NCBI RefSeq assembly: GCF_013340305.1
Contig: NZ_BLVP01000009.1
Span: 1-51,203 of the forward strand
DNA from: Desulfovibrio psychrotolerans
GTDB taxonomy: Bacteria; Desulfobacterota; Desulfovibrionia; Desulfovibrionales; Desulfovibrionaceae
Reading direction: 5' to 3'
Length of the DNA stretch: 51,203 nt
This document shows, one piece after another, positions 8,726 to 16,345 of this stretch (its first letter is position 1; every line of letters starts with the position of its first letter). The notes under the pieces are model-generated. The model was given only the letters and a program-made list of their open reading frames with translations. It did not search any database and had not been told where the DNA came from. The position numbers and the translations under genes were made by a program.

Positions 8726-10192
8726 TTACACGCGGAACTGAACCAGCGCCGCGAAGACGCGCAGCTGGTTGACCAGATCGGGCGGCAGCACGACGTCCAC
8801 GCGGGTGGGGTCATCCGCGTTGCGTTCCACCACCAGCAGATGCTTGAATGCATCCACCTGCTCCACCCAGCCGCGCTCTTCCCACGCCCGCGCCAGAGCA
8901 ATGAGTTCGGCCCTGATGATGCTGGGGGTTACAATGGCCTGCCCGGCACCGAACCGGGTGCCGTCGTCGGCCAGTTTATGCCGGGGAAATTTCTGGCTGA
9001 TGCGGGCCCGCAGCGTACTGCGCAGCACCGAGAGAGTCGCCAGCGTTTCCGCATCCAGATAGCTGGGGTCGGGCAGGCCGTAGCTGTTCAGCTGGTACGT
9101 GGTGATGGCCCGCTCGATGGACACGGTACCGTCCACGGCTACAAGGAAGGTGCTGATACCGTCGTACAGCAGCAGGTTTCGTTCGGCACGGGTGAACCGA
9201 TCCGGTTCCTGCGGGGCCAGAACGCCGGGCAGCTCCAGCGTCTGCAGCGGCCGGGCCGGGTCAATACCCAACTGGTACGCTGCAACGGCACCGTACACAG
9301 ACGCCCAAACCCACGGCGGCGTGGGGCTCTTCTGCGCCCCCATAATCGACAGGACTTCGGAATTGCGCCCGCTGCCTATAGTAGACAGCGCGGCGTGCGT
9401 ACCGGACAGAGCCGCCCATGCCTGCCCTTCGATCTGACGGGTTGCGGACCAGCGGTCCTCCAGCTCCGCTTCCAGCGCGGCGAGGTTGGCGGTGTCCGTC
9501 CACGGAGTGATCATGTGGTGGTACTGCACGTCGCCGAGTGCCGTGAGCGCGTCACCCACATCAGGGTTGCCGGAACCGCCGCTCATGCCCGCTATGGTCA
9601 CGGTGAGACCTGCGGGAACGGCATCGCCCTGCCAGTAGGTGGTACGCATATCCAGCGCATTCATGGCCTCGCCCTTATGGCGGGCGGTGATGGTGACCAC
9701 GGCGGCAGATGCGGTCGCCGTTACCGGCAGATCGGGCAACGCATTGACCGCATCGGCCAGATCAGCCGCCACGGTGGATGCGCTGGCACCCACGGCTACA
9801 GATGTCTGCACCTTGGTGCCGCCCACATAGAGCAGCAGTGTTCCGGCCTTCACGGCGGCACCGCTGATGGTGACCGTACCTGTTGCCGCCTGACCGGCGA
9901 TGTTATCCACCACGGGAACGGCCCACAGGTCGGAATCCTCGTTGGCATTTTTGAATGCGGAGGCCATGGCGGCCAACATGCTGCCGCGCCCGAACAGCGC
10001 TACGGCATGATCGGCGGACAAAACACGGACAGGAACGAGCGGTGCTGCCGTGCCGGTGGACAGAGGCTGTCCGAGCAACAGCACGCGGACCATGTCACGC
10101 ACCAGCCCCTTGTTGGCCAGCGAGTTATCAAATTCCACATACTGGCCGGGGGTGCGGATGGTGACCGGTATCTGAGCAAAACTGATGGGCAT
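8726..10192 (-). CDS. Tail sheath protein (Mu gpL)
   Basis: 488 residues, close to Mu gpL in length. It starts with the family signature ISFAQIPVTIRTPGQYVEFDNS and contains a beta-rich insert (about 95-190) followed by the conserved sheath core (ITPWTDTANLAALEAELEDRW, then DPARPLQTLELPGVLAPQ). The C-terminal part carries the strand-exchange region (VDVVLPPDLVNQLRVFAALVQFRV). The sheath contracts to drive the tube through the envelope. AAGGAG precedes the start. Confidence 0.94.
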   Translation of the reverse strand: MPISFAQIPVTIRTPGQYVEFDNSLANKGLVRDMVRVLLLGQPLSTGTAAPLVPVRVLSADHAVALFGRGSMLAAMASAFKNANEDSDLWAVPVVDNIAGQAATGTVTISGAAVKAGTLLLYVGGTKVQTSVAVGASASTVAADLADAVNALPDLPVTATASAAVVTITARHKGEAMNALDMRTTYWQGDAVPAGLTVTIAGMSGGSGNPDVGDALTALGDVQYHHMITPWTDTANLAALEAELEDRWSATRQIEGQAWAALSGTHAALSTIGSGRNSEVLSIMGAQKSPTPPWVWASVYGAVAAYQLGIDPARPLQTLELPGVLAPQEPDRFTRAERNLLLYDGISTFLVAVDGTVSIERAITTYQLNSYGLPDPSYLDAETLATLSVLRSTLRARISQKFPRHKLADDGTRFGAGQAIVTPSIIRAELIALARAWEERGWVEQVDAFKHLLVVERNADDPTRVDVVLPPDLVNQLRVFAALVQFRV

Positions 10193-10195
10193 GAC

Positions 10196-10417
10196 TTACT
10201 CCTTGCCAGCCTGCACGGGCTGTGCAGTCTTGGCGGTCTTGGTGGCCGGGGCCTCTCCGGCGGCGGGCACGGGGACAACGTCACCGGCAGCCAGACGGCG
10301 CTGCCAGTAGATGTTACAGGGTTTGCTTTCTCCCTCCGTCTTGAGCGGCTTGAAAGACTCGGGGTCGCGTACCACATCGCCGGGTCGGGCTGGCCTGATG
10401 GTAATTTCGGTGGGCAT
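10196..10417 (-). CDS. DUF2635 protein (Mu gp38-like)
   Basis: 73 residues from the ATG at 10417, chosen over an upstream in-frame ATG at 10450 because AGGAGTGAC lies directly before it and the longer form would intrude into the gp37 gene. The core IRPARPGDVVRDPESFKPLKTEGE, followed by YWQRRLAAGDVVP, is the DUF2635 signature. The C-terminus is alanine/lysine-rich. The family always lies next to the sheath gene; its role in the virion is not known. Confidence 0.85.
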   Translation of the reverse strand: MPTEITIRPARPGDVVRDPESFKPLKTEGESKPCNIYWQRRLAAGDVVPVPAAGEAPATKTAKTAQPVQAGKE

Positions 10418-10421
10418 GGGG

Positions 10422-11030
10422 TCACTCCTTGTGCAATGCCACCTCGTCACGGATGGCGGGGACAGGAACGTCCCAACTGCCGTCGAGGAGGGTAAAGTCG
10501 GTTATGCCTGCACCGGCATCGCCGGGCATGGATGACGCATCCGAACCATCCGCAGCCGGTTCCACCAGCCAGGACGTTTTGAACTCCACGGCTACAATGG
10601 ACACGGCCATCGAACGCAACATGCCGTTGAACAGAATGCGTGAGCCGTGCGGGATGAGGGGTTGTATGTCATCGCGCAGGCCAAGGGTCTGGCCGCACAG
10701 CAGGGTCATGATGTCATGTCGCATCTGGTAGGTTCCCACTTCACCGGCAAGGCCCCCGTGGCGGGTTGAGCGCTCGTTACGCAGGGACCGCGCCACGCAC
10801 AGCACCGCGAAGGTTGCTTCCTCCAGATATCTGGAACCCCTATCCGTGGCTTTGCCAACCCCCGTGCAGGTGACGAGGGCACGGGGCAGGCTGTTTGCGA
10901 TCTTGGCCAGCTCGTTTTCGCTGTCGAGCTGGCCGCCGTAGCTTTCGGCACGCAACGGATAGCCCAGCACGTTCTGGCTTGCAGCTGCATGCAGACGAGT
11001 GATGATGGCGCGTTCAACGGAGGCGATCAT
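10422..11030 (-). CDS. Mu gp37-like protein (DUF1834)
   Basis: 202 residues matching the gp37/DUF1834 pattern: MIASVERAIITRLHAAASQ at the N-terminus and a beta-strand-rich middle with VLCVARSLRNERSTRHGG and GTYQMRHDIMTLLCGQ. It is thought to act at the head-tail interface or tail terminator ring in Mu-like phages, which is inferred from position. The start overlaps the stop of the gpG gene by one base pair step (TAAATG). Confidence 0.82.
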   Translation of the reverse strand: MIASVERAIITRLHAAASQNVLGYPLRAESYGGQLDSENELAKIANSLPRALVTCTGVGKATDRGSRYLEEATFAVLCVARSLRNERSTRHGGLAGEVGTYQMRHDIMTLLCGQTLGLRDDIQPLIPHGSRILFNGMLRSMAVSIVAVEFKTSWLVEPAADGSDASSMPGDAGAGITDFTLLDGSWDVPVPAIRDEVALHKE

Positions 11031-11516
11031 TTACAACGCTCCTGCAAGGTAATGGAAAATGATGTCCTGTACGTCTGCGGCGTCATCATCCGACAAACCG
11101 AGATACGGACGCGCCGGAATGTCGCCCCATGGAATGGGACCGTTGCGCCGGGTGCGGCCGGAACTGCCCTGCGCCGCTCCCAACTGATGGATGCGGGCGT
11201 ACGGCCAGTTACTGCCGATCTCCACCGCGTCCGGTTGGGCCTTGTATTCCAGGCTGCCATACAGATGTCCGGTAATGCGCAGGATGGGGCCGGTGTCGCC
11301 GCGTTTGCGGACGGTGACCGGAGACAGTTCGGGCCAGTCTGTTCCGTCCGGTCCCTGCTGTTCTTCAAACCGGCGCTGGGTGCGCTGCAACACCTGCGAG
11401 CCGATTTCGTCCATGGCGGACCGCAGATCGTTTCCTGCCGCCAGCAGCCTGCCAAGCCGGGCTTCAATGGCATCCAGCCCTTGGGGCCGTATGGTAAAGG
11501 TGATGCCGCCAGCCAT
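11031..11516 (-). CDS. Virion morphogenesis / tail completion protein (Mu gpG)
   Basis: 161 residues. It has the phage virion morphogenesis signature: FEEQQGPDGTDWPELSPVTVRKRG, then ILRITGHLYGSLEYKA and the closing GDIPARPYLGLSDDDAADV. In Mu gpG and P2 gpS this protein completes the tail so that it can join the capsid. It overlaps the gp36 gene at its start (ATG/TGA sharing). Confidence 0.9.
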   Translation of the reverse strand: MAGGITFTIRPQGLDAIEARLGRLLAAGNDLRSAMDEIGSQVLQRTQRRFEEQQGPDGTDWPELSPVTVRKRGDTGPILRITGHLYGSLEYKAQPDAVEIGSNWPYARIHQLGAAQGSSGRTRRNGPIPWGDIPARPYLGLSDDDAADVQDIIFHYLAGAL

Positions 11517-11932
11517 CAGAACCCCTTCATGCTGTCATTGGTAAAGGTTCTGCCACCGACGGAAAGGACCGTTTCGCCGCCCGTGGCTCCGGTTGTTTCC
11601 AGTCCGGCAGACTGCAACTGCACCACACCGCGAGCCACTTCACGCAGCCCCTGCAGGGCGGTGTCGTGCCCGGCCTTGACGGCATCGGGCACGGCAACCT
11701 TATGCAGATAGAAGCGGGCGATGTCGCAGCACCAACGGCGGGCCATGTCGGGCACCGGGTGCAGAGGCACCCGGTAGCGGGCCGCCACATAACCGTTGAC
11801 CAGTTCCGTGGCATCGCCGAGCGCTGTCAGCACTGCGGTGACATCCGCGGAGCCGGTCATGGCCGTGTCGGTCAGTTCCAGCAGTTCCTGATGACCGAAA
11901 CGGGCAGTCATATCATCTACTGTTGCGTACAT
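11516..11932 (-). CDS. Head-tail connector protein, DUF1320 (Mu gp36)
   Basis: 138 residues with the DUF1320 start MYATVDDMTARFGHQELLELTD and the motif ATELVNGYVAARYRVPLHPVPDMARRWCCDIARFYLH. This alpha-helical fold corresponds to the gp15/HK97 gp6-like adaptor ring that sits below the portal. A GGAG site lies eight bases upstream. Confidence 0.9.
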   Translation of the reverse strand: MYATVDDMTARFGHQELLELTDTAMTGSADVTAVLTALGDATELVNGYVAARYRVPLHPVPDMARRWCCDIARFYLHKVAVPDAVKAGHDTALQGLREVARGVVQLQSAGLETTGATGGETVLSVGGRTFTNDSMKGF

Positions 11933-11943
11933 CGCCCGCTCCG

Positions 11944-12240
11944 CTACTTTCCGCCCTCGGCGGAGGTTTCAGTCCCGGCTTGGGCCTTTCCCACAGGGGC
12001 AGGCTTCGCAGCATTCTTCCCCTTGCCGGTTTTGGCCTCGGCGTCGGTTTCTTCCGGTTCGCCCAAAGAACCAAGGTCGGGCACGTCCACCTCATCCACC
12101 ACCAGCATGGGGTCGGCGTACAGGGCGTCCAGCTGTTCGTTGGAAAAGGTGCCTTCCGGGTAATCGCGGGTGCCGGAGTGGGCCATGCCTGCGCGACGGT
12201 GACCGTCACGCTTCGCGGTGATCCTGATCATAACGGGCAT
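11944..12240 (-). CDS. Mu gp35-like protein (HI1506-related)
   Basis: 98 residues from the ATG at 12240; a GTG at 12249 is in frame but too close to the AAGGAG site. The N-terminal half (ITAKRDGHRRAGMAHSGTRDYPEGTFSNEQLDAL) is the family core, and the second half is charged and low-complexity (acidic, then Lys/Ala-rich). It occupies the gp35 position between capsid and gp36. It is probably a minor head component; no activity is known. Confidence 0.8.
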   Translation of the reverse strand: MPVMIRITAKRDGHRRAGMAHSGTRDYPEGTFSNEQLDALYADPMLVVDEVDVPDLGSLGEPEETDAEAKTGKGKNAAKPAPVGKAQAGTETSAEGGK

Positions 12241-12252
12241 GATGGGCACTCC

Positions 12253-13146
12253 TTATGCGAGCCACGGCGAGACGAGCACTTCCGCCGAGTTCTGGTAGAC
12301 GTTGGTGGCACCGGAGGCATCGCGTTCGGCCTTGATGACTTCCAGCGCCTTCTTTTCCAGAGAGGGCGGCACCACCAGCAGGCTGGGGCGCACACCAAGG
12401 GGTTTGCCCCGGTCACCCTTCATGCCCATCATGGCGGCACGCGCGGCGCCGTAGGTTTCGGCAGTCAGGTCCTGCTTGCTGGCGTGGGCCAGCTGCCACA
12501 GGCCGTATCCGGCGTTGGCGCGGCAATCCACGCCGTAGCGATACTGCTTTGCGCTGAACACGGCTTCGTCCGTAGGCGCATCCATGCTCACAAAGGTATA
12601 TTTACGCCGTTCCTGGAATATGATGGGCTTCACGGCACGGGTGGTATCCAGCAGGAACCACGGTGTGCCGGTGCCGCCGCCGAAGTTGGAAACGCTGATC
12701 TCGCTGCCGTCCTCGTCCAGCACGGGGTGGTCGGTGTCGAAGAACGGCTGGCCGTCATAGCAACGACCGGTGAAGCCATTCAGGAGCAGTCCATAGGTCA
12801 GAAGGGAAGGATGCACCTTGGCATCCTGGCCTAACTGCGCGAAGAGCGGCGTGTACGCCCCCACGGCATCGTCTTCGATATCGTCGCGATCCACGCCCAC
12901 GGTGTTTTCAAACGAAAGGTTCTTGATGGTGAAGCTATGCAGCTTCAGATTCTGGATGACACGGTCGCCCAGCCATTCGCGGAATCCGGTGGTGTTGCCC
13001 AGCCACGGATAGGTTTCCAGCTTGGCCGTGCTCTTGACCACCATGGCGATTTTTTCATGGTCCGCCGGGGCACCTTCGAACGCCTGCTGGAAAACGAGAC
13101 GGAATCCGGTGAACAGCGCCTGAAGGCTCTGCTGATTGATAATCAT
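12253..13146 (-). CDS. Major capsid protein (Mu gpT)
   Basis: 297 residues from the ATG at 13146, which has AGGAG seven bases upstream; an earlier in-frame start (13170) would overlap the previous gene. It starts MIINQQSLQALFTGFRLVFQQAFEGAP and contains the TYPWLGNTTGFREWLGDRVIQNL block (residues about 45-65) that marks the Mu gpT capsid family. The C-terminus (LLVVPPSLEKKALEVIKAE ... LVSPWLA) also fits. It forms the icosahedral shell. Confidence 0.94.
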   Translation of the reverse strand: MIINQQSLQALFTGFRLVFQQAFEGAPADHEKIAMVVKSTAKLETYPWLGNTTGFREWLGDRVIQNLKLHSFTIKNLSFENTVGVDRDDIEDDAVGAYTPLFAQLGQDAKVHPSLLTYGLLLNGFTGRCYDGQPFFDTDHPVLDEDGSEISVSNFGGGTGTPWFLLDTTRAVKPIIFQERRKYTFVSMDAPTDEAVFSAKQYRYGVDCRANAGYGLWQLAHASKQDLTAETYGAARAAMMGMKGDRGKPLGVRPSLLVVPPSLEKKALEVIKAERDASGATNVYQNSAEVLVSPWLA

Positions 13147-13154
13147 GGGTACTC

Positions 13155-13556
13155 CTAGAACGCGACCCAAACGCCGGTGGCGTCCACGTCTCTGATGGTT
13201 CCGGCAGCGGGACGCGTCCCGGTGCCATCGGTTGCCGCAACGGTCTGATCGTCCACGGCGTAGGCCGCCTTGCCGATGTGCGTGCGGTCGATGCTGCCGT
13301 CATTGGCAAGATGGAACGCACCCCGCACCTTGACGGAAACCTGTAGGTCACCGTCAGCCCCGGCGCTGTTGTCCGCATGGCCATCCGCCACACCCAGCAC
13401 GGTCAGTGCGGTCGAAGCGGATGCGGGCACGGCATAGCCGGTGGCGTTCAGCGCCACCATGCCGCCCGCGTACAGGCAGGCGGACGCCGCCACGGGGTGA
13501 GCGTAGTGCATGTCATCGCGGCGCTTGGTATCTCTGTCCTTGGTAAGAGCAGTCAT
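13155..13556 (-). CDS. Capsid cement/decoration-like protein (DUF2190 type)
   Basis: 133 residues located between scaffold and major capsid genes, where many Mu-like phages encode a decoration protein. The beta-rich sequence (ASACLYAGGMVALNATGYAVPAS, then VLGVADGHADNSAGADGDLQVSVKVRGAFHLANDG) follows the DUF2190 cement pattern. It likely stabilises the shell after expansion. AAGGAGG lies just before the start. Family assignment is by pattern and position. Confidence 0.75.
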   Translation of the reverse strand: MTALTKDRDTKRRDDMHYAHPVAASACLYAGGMVALNATGYAVPASASTALTVLGVADGHADNSAGADGDLQVSVKVRGAFHLANDGSIDRTHIGKAAYAVDDQTVAATDGTGTRPAAGTIRDVDATGVWVAF

Positions 13557-14144
13557 TTACGCCTCCTTGCCGCCGGGGGCGGCGCTCTGCACGCTTTTGA
13601 GATATTCGGCCTCGTCCAGTCCCAGCTGGGAGCACACGGCGCGCTCTTCATCGGACAGCTTGCCGGTGCCAGCGGGAGGTTTGCCGTCAGGCCCCTTGGG
13701 ACCGGTGGGAACAACCGGAGCGGATGCGCTCATCCATGCCTTGAATCCATCCGGGTCTTTTTCCGCATAGCTCTGCGCCCACGGCTCCATGGCGGGGCTG
13801 ACCTTGTGGGCAGTCTTGGCCTCTTCCACCAGCGACTTGGCGGTGGATGCGGACACGTCCTTGCGCAGTGCGGCAAGCGCGGAGGATGTCTCCTGATACA
13901 TTTCAATGGGCACAAACTTCGCCGGGTCGGGCGCGCCCACGCGACTGGCCAGTGCGCGGGCTTCAGTAGCGATGGCATCGGCCGTGGCACCGTCCGGTGC
14001 CCCGATGGCCTTGGCGATGGATGCCAGCCCTGCGCCTGCGCTGTGCGCGGCGGTGACGAGGCCCTGCACCTTGGCCGTCACAACATCCTCGGCACTGTCC
14101 GCAGGCAGGCCGAGAATGCCGGTAAGCATTTTCTTGAGGTCCAT
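13557..14144 (-). CDS. Internal-start scaffold protein (Mu gpZ-like, nested in I)
   Basis: An in-frame ATG at 14144 (codon 177 of the protease gene) is preceded by AGAGAGGAAG, a good ribosome site at normal spacing. Translation from here gives a 195-residue protein starting MDLKKMLTGILGLPADSAED that contains only the scaffold domain. This matches the nested I/Z arrangement of Mu and the lambda C/Nu3 pair. The product would be the free scaffold around which gpT assembles and which the protease later removes. Confidence 0.65.
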   Translation of the reverse strand: MDLKKMLTGILGLPADSAEDVVTAKVQGLVTAAHSAGAGLASIAKAIGAPDGATADAIATEARALASRVGAPDPAKFVPIEMYQETSSALAALRKDVSASTAKSLVEEAKTAHKVSPAMEPWAQSYAEKDPDGFKAWMSASAPVVPTGPKGPDGKPPAGTGKLSDEERAVCSQLGLDEAEYLKSVQSAAPGGKEA

Positions 14145-14672
14145 ATCTTCCTCTCTGGTATGGGGTTGGGCCTCGCCGCCTGCACGGCGGGAGGCAATGG
14201 CGACAAGTTCGAGATTGGGCACATTGGTCAGGGCGGCAGATTCGATACGGATGATGCGACCATCCGCTGTGTGGCGGAACACCGGGGACAGGTAACGGTA
14301 TTCACGCGCCCTGATATGGGCGGCGGCCTTTTCCGTCCACCGGACACGGCCCCACACCTCGCCACCAAACTTGACCGCCAATTCGACAATCCAGCCGGAT
14401 GCCGGAGCAGGTTGCCCGTTGATGGCGGCGTATTCCAGCTGGTGGTCGTAATCCATGGGCAATTCCGCACCGGCCTGATAGGCGATGGTGGTCGCAATGA
14501 TGCCCGCCGGATCGGCGTTGCGGTACGGGCCACGGCCGTCTCTGCCGCGAAATTCCCCGGAGGGCAGCAACTGTATCCATTCCGGAGGCGTTGCGGTCAC
14601 ATCCATAGGGTCGGTCAGCTCCACCGCGTGGCGGGCCTGCAAAAGGGGCGATGTGGTGTGTTTGGTGTCCAT
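13557..14672 (-). CDS. Prohead protease with C-terminal scaffold (Mu gpI)
   Basis: 371 residues. The N-terminal domain (about 30-165) is the Mu I protease: LPSGEFRGRDGRGPYRNADP, PMDYDHQLEYAAINGQPAPASGWI and YLSPVFRHTADGRIIRIESAALTNVPNL. The histidine in YDHQ and the serine in ESAALTN fit the expected catalytic residues. The C-terminal half is an alanine-rich helical scaffold. In Mu, I and Z share one frame, Z being the scaffold alone. The start codon lies in a strong hairpin (14671-14692) that also covers the GGGG ribosome site. Confidence 0.9.
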   Translation of the reverse strand: MDTKHTTSPLLQARHAVELTDPMDVTATPPEWIQLLPSGEFRGRDGRGPYRNADPAGIIATTIAYQAGAELPMDYDHQLEYAAINGQPAPASGWIVELAVKFGGEVWGRVRWTEKAAAHIRAREYRYLSPVFRHTADGRIIRIESAALTNVPNLELVAIASRRAGGEAQPHTREEDMDLKKMLTGILGLPADSAEDVVTAKVQGLVTAAHSAGAGLASIAKAIGAPDGATADAIATEARALASRVGAPDPAKFVPIEMYQETSSALAALRKDVSASTAKSLVEEAKTAHKVSPAMEPWAQSYAEKDPDGFKAWMSASAPVVPTGPKGPDGKPPAGTGKLSDEERAVCSQLGLDEAEYLKSVQSAAPGGKEA

Positions 14673-14692
14673 GCGCCCCTTTTAGGGCGCAT
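14671..14692 (-). promoter_or_regulatory. Hairpin over the ribosome site and start of gene I
   Basis: ATGCGCCC and GGGCGCAT are separated by six bases (CTTTTA). The stem includes the ATG of the protease gene and the loop side contains its AGGGG. In the mRNA this would hide the start site. It may delay I/Z translation or respond to ribosomes. No T-run follows on either strand that would make it a terminator. Confidence 0.45.
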
Positions 14693-14714
14693 GGTGGGCC
14701 GAGTCTTTTAATGC
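14691..14714 (-). repeat. Copy 1 of a shared element before a late operon
   Basis: Read on the minus strand this holds CATTAAAAGAC, two bases, then GGCCCACCATGCG, ending about 20 bases before the protease start. The same two blocks recur at 22337-22364 upstream of the endolysin gene, where ten bases separate them instead of two. Two unrelated late transcription units therefore begin with the same leader motif. It may be a late activator or promoter element; the function is inferred. Confidence 0.5.
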
Positions 14715-14874
14715 CCGTTAGAACATGGCCGGGCTGGAGGAAGAAAGGACTGGCGTTGCCGGATTGGCGTGGGCGCGAGACTGGCGTTCATAAACGTTCA
14801 TGAACGGGGTTTGCCGCGCGAAAGACGGCAGGGGCGGGCAACGTGTCGTGGGCACCCGCTTGGGGCCGCAAACG

Positions 14875-14904
14875 GTTATATTGTGCATGCGCCCCTTGCA
14901 TCAA
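14875..14904 (-). promoter_or_regulatory. Candidate late promoter for the I-Z-T operon (PI-like)
   Basis: On the minus strand TTGATG (14904-14899) and TATAAC (14880-14875) are 18 bases apart, giving a start near 14868 inside the 380-base gap between the gpF and protease genes. Mu also has a C-dependent promoter (PI) immediately before gene I. The rest of the gap (14673-15052) holds a GTTCATAAACGTTCATGAAC dyad/direct repeat at 14786-14805 and no convincing gene. Confidence 0.5.
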
Positions 14905-15052
14905 TGCGCGGGGCATCGTATTGTCTCTGTACAGGTACCGCACCCGGCGCTGGCCGCGAAATCGCTTCGGCCCGCCATACTCCGTCCCCGAACAGGGTGT
15001 AGCGGAGACGCGAAAGGGGATTGGCGTTCCCCCGCCGGATGCGGCCCTCCCA

Positions 15053-16345
15053 TCAGATATCTCCCTCCACCACATCATACCGCCCTCTGTTGCGCAGCTC
15101 ATCCGCATTGGTGGTTCGTCCGCTGCGTACACTGTTGGTGGTCACTTTTTCCCGTGCCACCCGTGTGCGGTAGTCCACCTTGACGATGACCTTTTCCGCC
15201 GCGTTGCCTTCCATGTGCCAGACGTAAACCAGGCCGGGGTCCTGCTTGTCCCACAGGATGGCCTGCGGCCGTGCGAGAATTTGCGGCAGCCGGGAGAGAG
15301 TGGCGGGCGGCAACTGATTGCCCTTGGCGCTGCGCAGCATGTGCAGCACGTCACCATCTGCCATGGTGATGGCACCGGATGCCGGGATCACATTGCGGCC
15401 GCGCAGGAAGTCCAGCGCTCCGGGCGGAAGGGCCCCGACTACACGACGCTCGCCCATGGCGCGATAGTTGCCGCTGCGGGCGCGATGTACCACATCATTG
15501 ACCCACCCCGCGAAATCCTTTTCCAGTGCGGGCATCACGAACCGGGCCGAAGCTGCCATGGCCTTGGCCGCCACATCGGGCGGCAGCGGCACCAGCTTGT
15601 TCATCAGGGTGCGGGCCGCGTGTTCCTGCAGGGCAGCCTTGCCGGGATTGTAGCCCCAGCCGGGGTCAATACCCTTGGGCACCATCACAACTTCGCCGGT
15701 CTTGGGGTTTTTCCACGGCACCATGGGAGGCCGGGGCGGCGACTCGCTGACAGTGTATCCGTAACGGTCCAGATCTCGCTGCCCCAGCTGCTGAACGGAG
15801 CACCGGCAACGCCAGCCGTTGGGCGGGTAATGAGTGTTCCAGAAGGGGTCGTCCATGGGCAGCACCGTGCCGTGCCATGCCCGATGATCTGGGCGTGTAC
15901 GACGGTCCAGAATGGCCACATACCGCAGGAAAGGACGCCGGTCCTTGGTGCGCTGCGCCCGCGCCCATGCGCCGGAGGCATGGGCCGTGCGCAGGTTCAC
16001 ATCGTAGATGGTGCGCAGACGACGCGGGCTGCCCAGCTGGACCGAGCGTACTTCGCCGGTGCGCGGATCGGGCAGTTCCTTGCGGCCCCACCAGCCTTTG
16101 GCCTGCAGGACGGGGGTCAGTTCCTTTTTGAAGTCATGGAAGGTCTGCCCCTGTTCCAGCACCTTTTGCAATTGCCCGTGGATGTCGCCAAGGATGTCGA
16201 ACCCGGCGGACTTGGCCACAGTGGTTGCCGTGGCATGAGCCTCCTGCCACATGTCGTGCCAGTCCCATGTGGGCGGCAGTTCATAGCCCTTGGCCTTGAA
16301 GTAGTTCACGGCCTCTTCCGGCGGCAGCGGGCGCATCTCAAGCAT
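15053..16345 (-). CDS. Minor head protein, SPP1 gp7 family (Mu gpF)
   Basis: 430 residues from the ATG at 16345, which overlaps the stop of the portal gene and follows GAGGGTGA; longer starts exist at 16363 and 16378 but lie deeper in the portal gene. The middle region carries the Mu F signature: VNLRTAHASGAWARAQ, LRYVAILDRRTRPDHRAWHGTVLPMDDPFW and THYPPNGWRCRCSVQQL. The C-terminal part (from about residue 300) contains a polymorphic-type domain ending VDYRTRVAREKVTTNSVRSG. The protein is packaged with or attached to the portal and helps head assembly. Confidence 0.9.
   Translation of the reverse strand: MLEMRPLPPEEAVNYFKAKGYELPPTWDWHDMWQEAHATATTVAKSAGFDILGDIHGQLQKVLEQGQTFHDFKKELTPVLQAKGWWGRKELPDPRTGEVRSVQLGSPRRLRTIYDVNLRTAHASGAWARAQRTKDRRPFLRYVAILDRRTRPDHRAWHGTVLPMDDPFWNTHYPPNGWRCRCSVQQLGQRDLDRYGYTVSESPPRPPMVPWKNPKTGEVVMVPKGIDPGWGYNPGKAALQEHAARTLMNKLVPLPPDVAAKAMAASARFVMPALEKDFAGWVNDVVHRARSGNYRAMGERRVVGALPPGALDFLRGRNVIPASGAITMADGDVLHMLRSAKGNQLPPATLSRLPQILARPQAILWDKQDPGLVYVWHMEGNAAEKVIVKVDYRTRVAREKVTTNSVRSGRTTNADELRNRGRYDVVEGDI

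Noticed and set aside
14769-15002. Plus-strand ORF in the gpF-I gap
   Set aside because: No ribosome site, no recognisable domain, and opposite to the operon.
14788-15132. 114-codon minus-strand ORF over the gpF end and the gap
   Set aside because: It overlaps gpF, has no ribosome site, and its composition follows the neighbouring gene frame; treated as chance.
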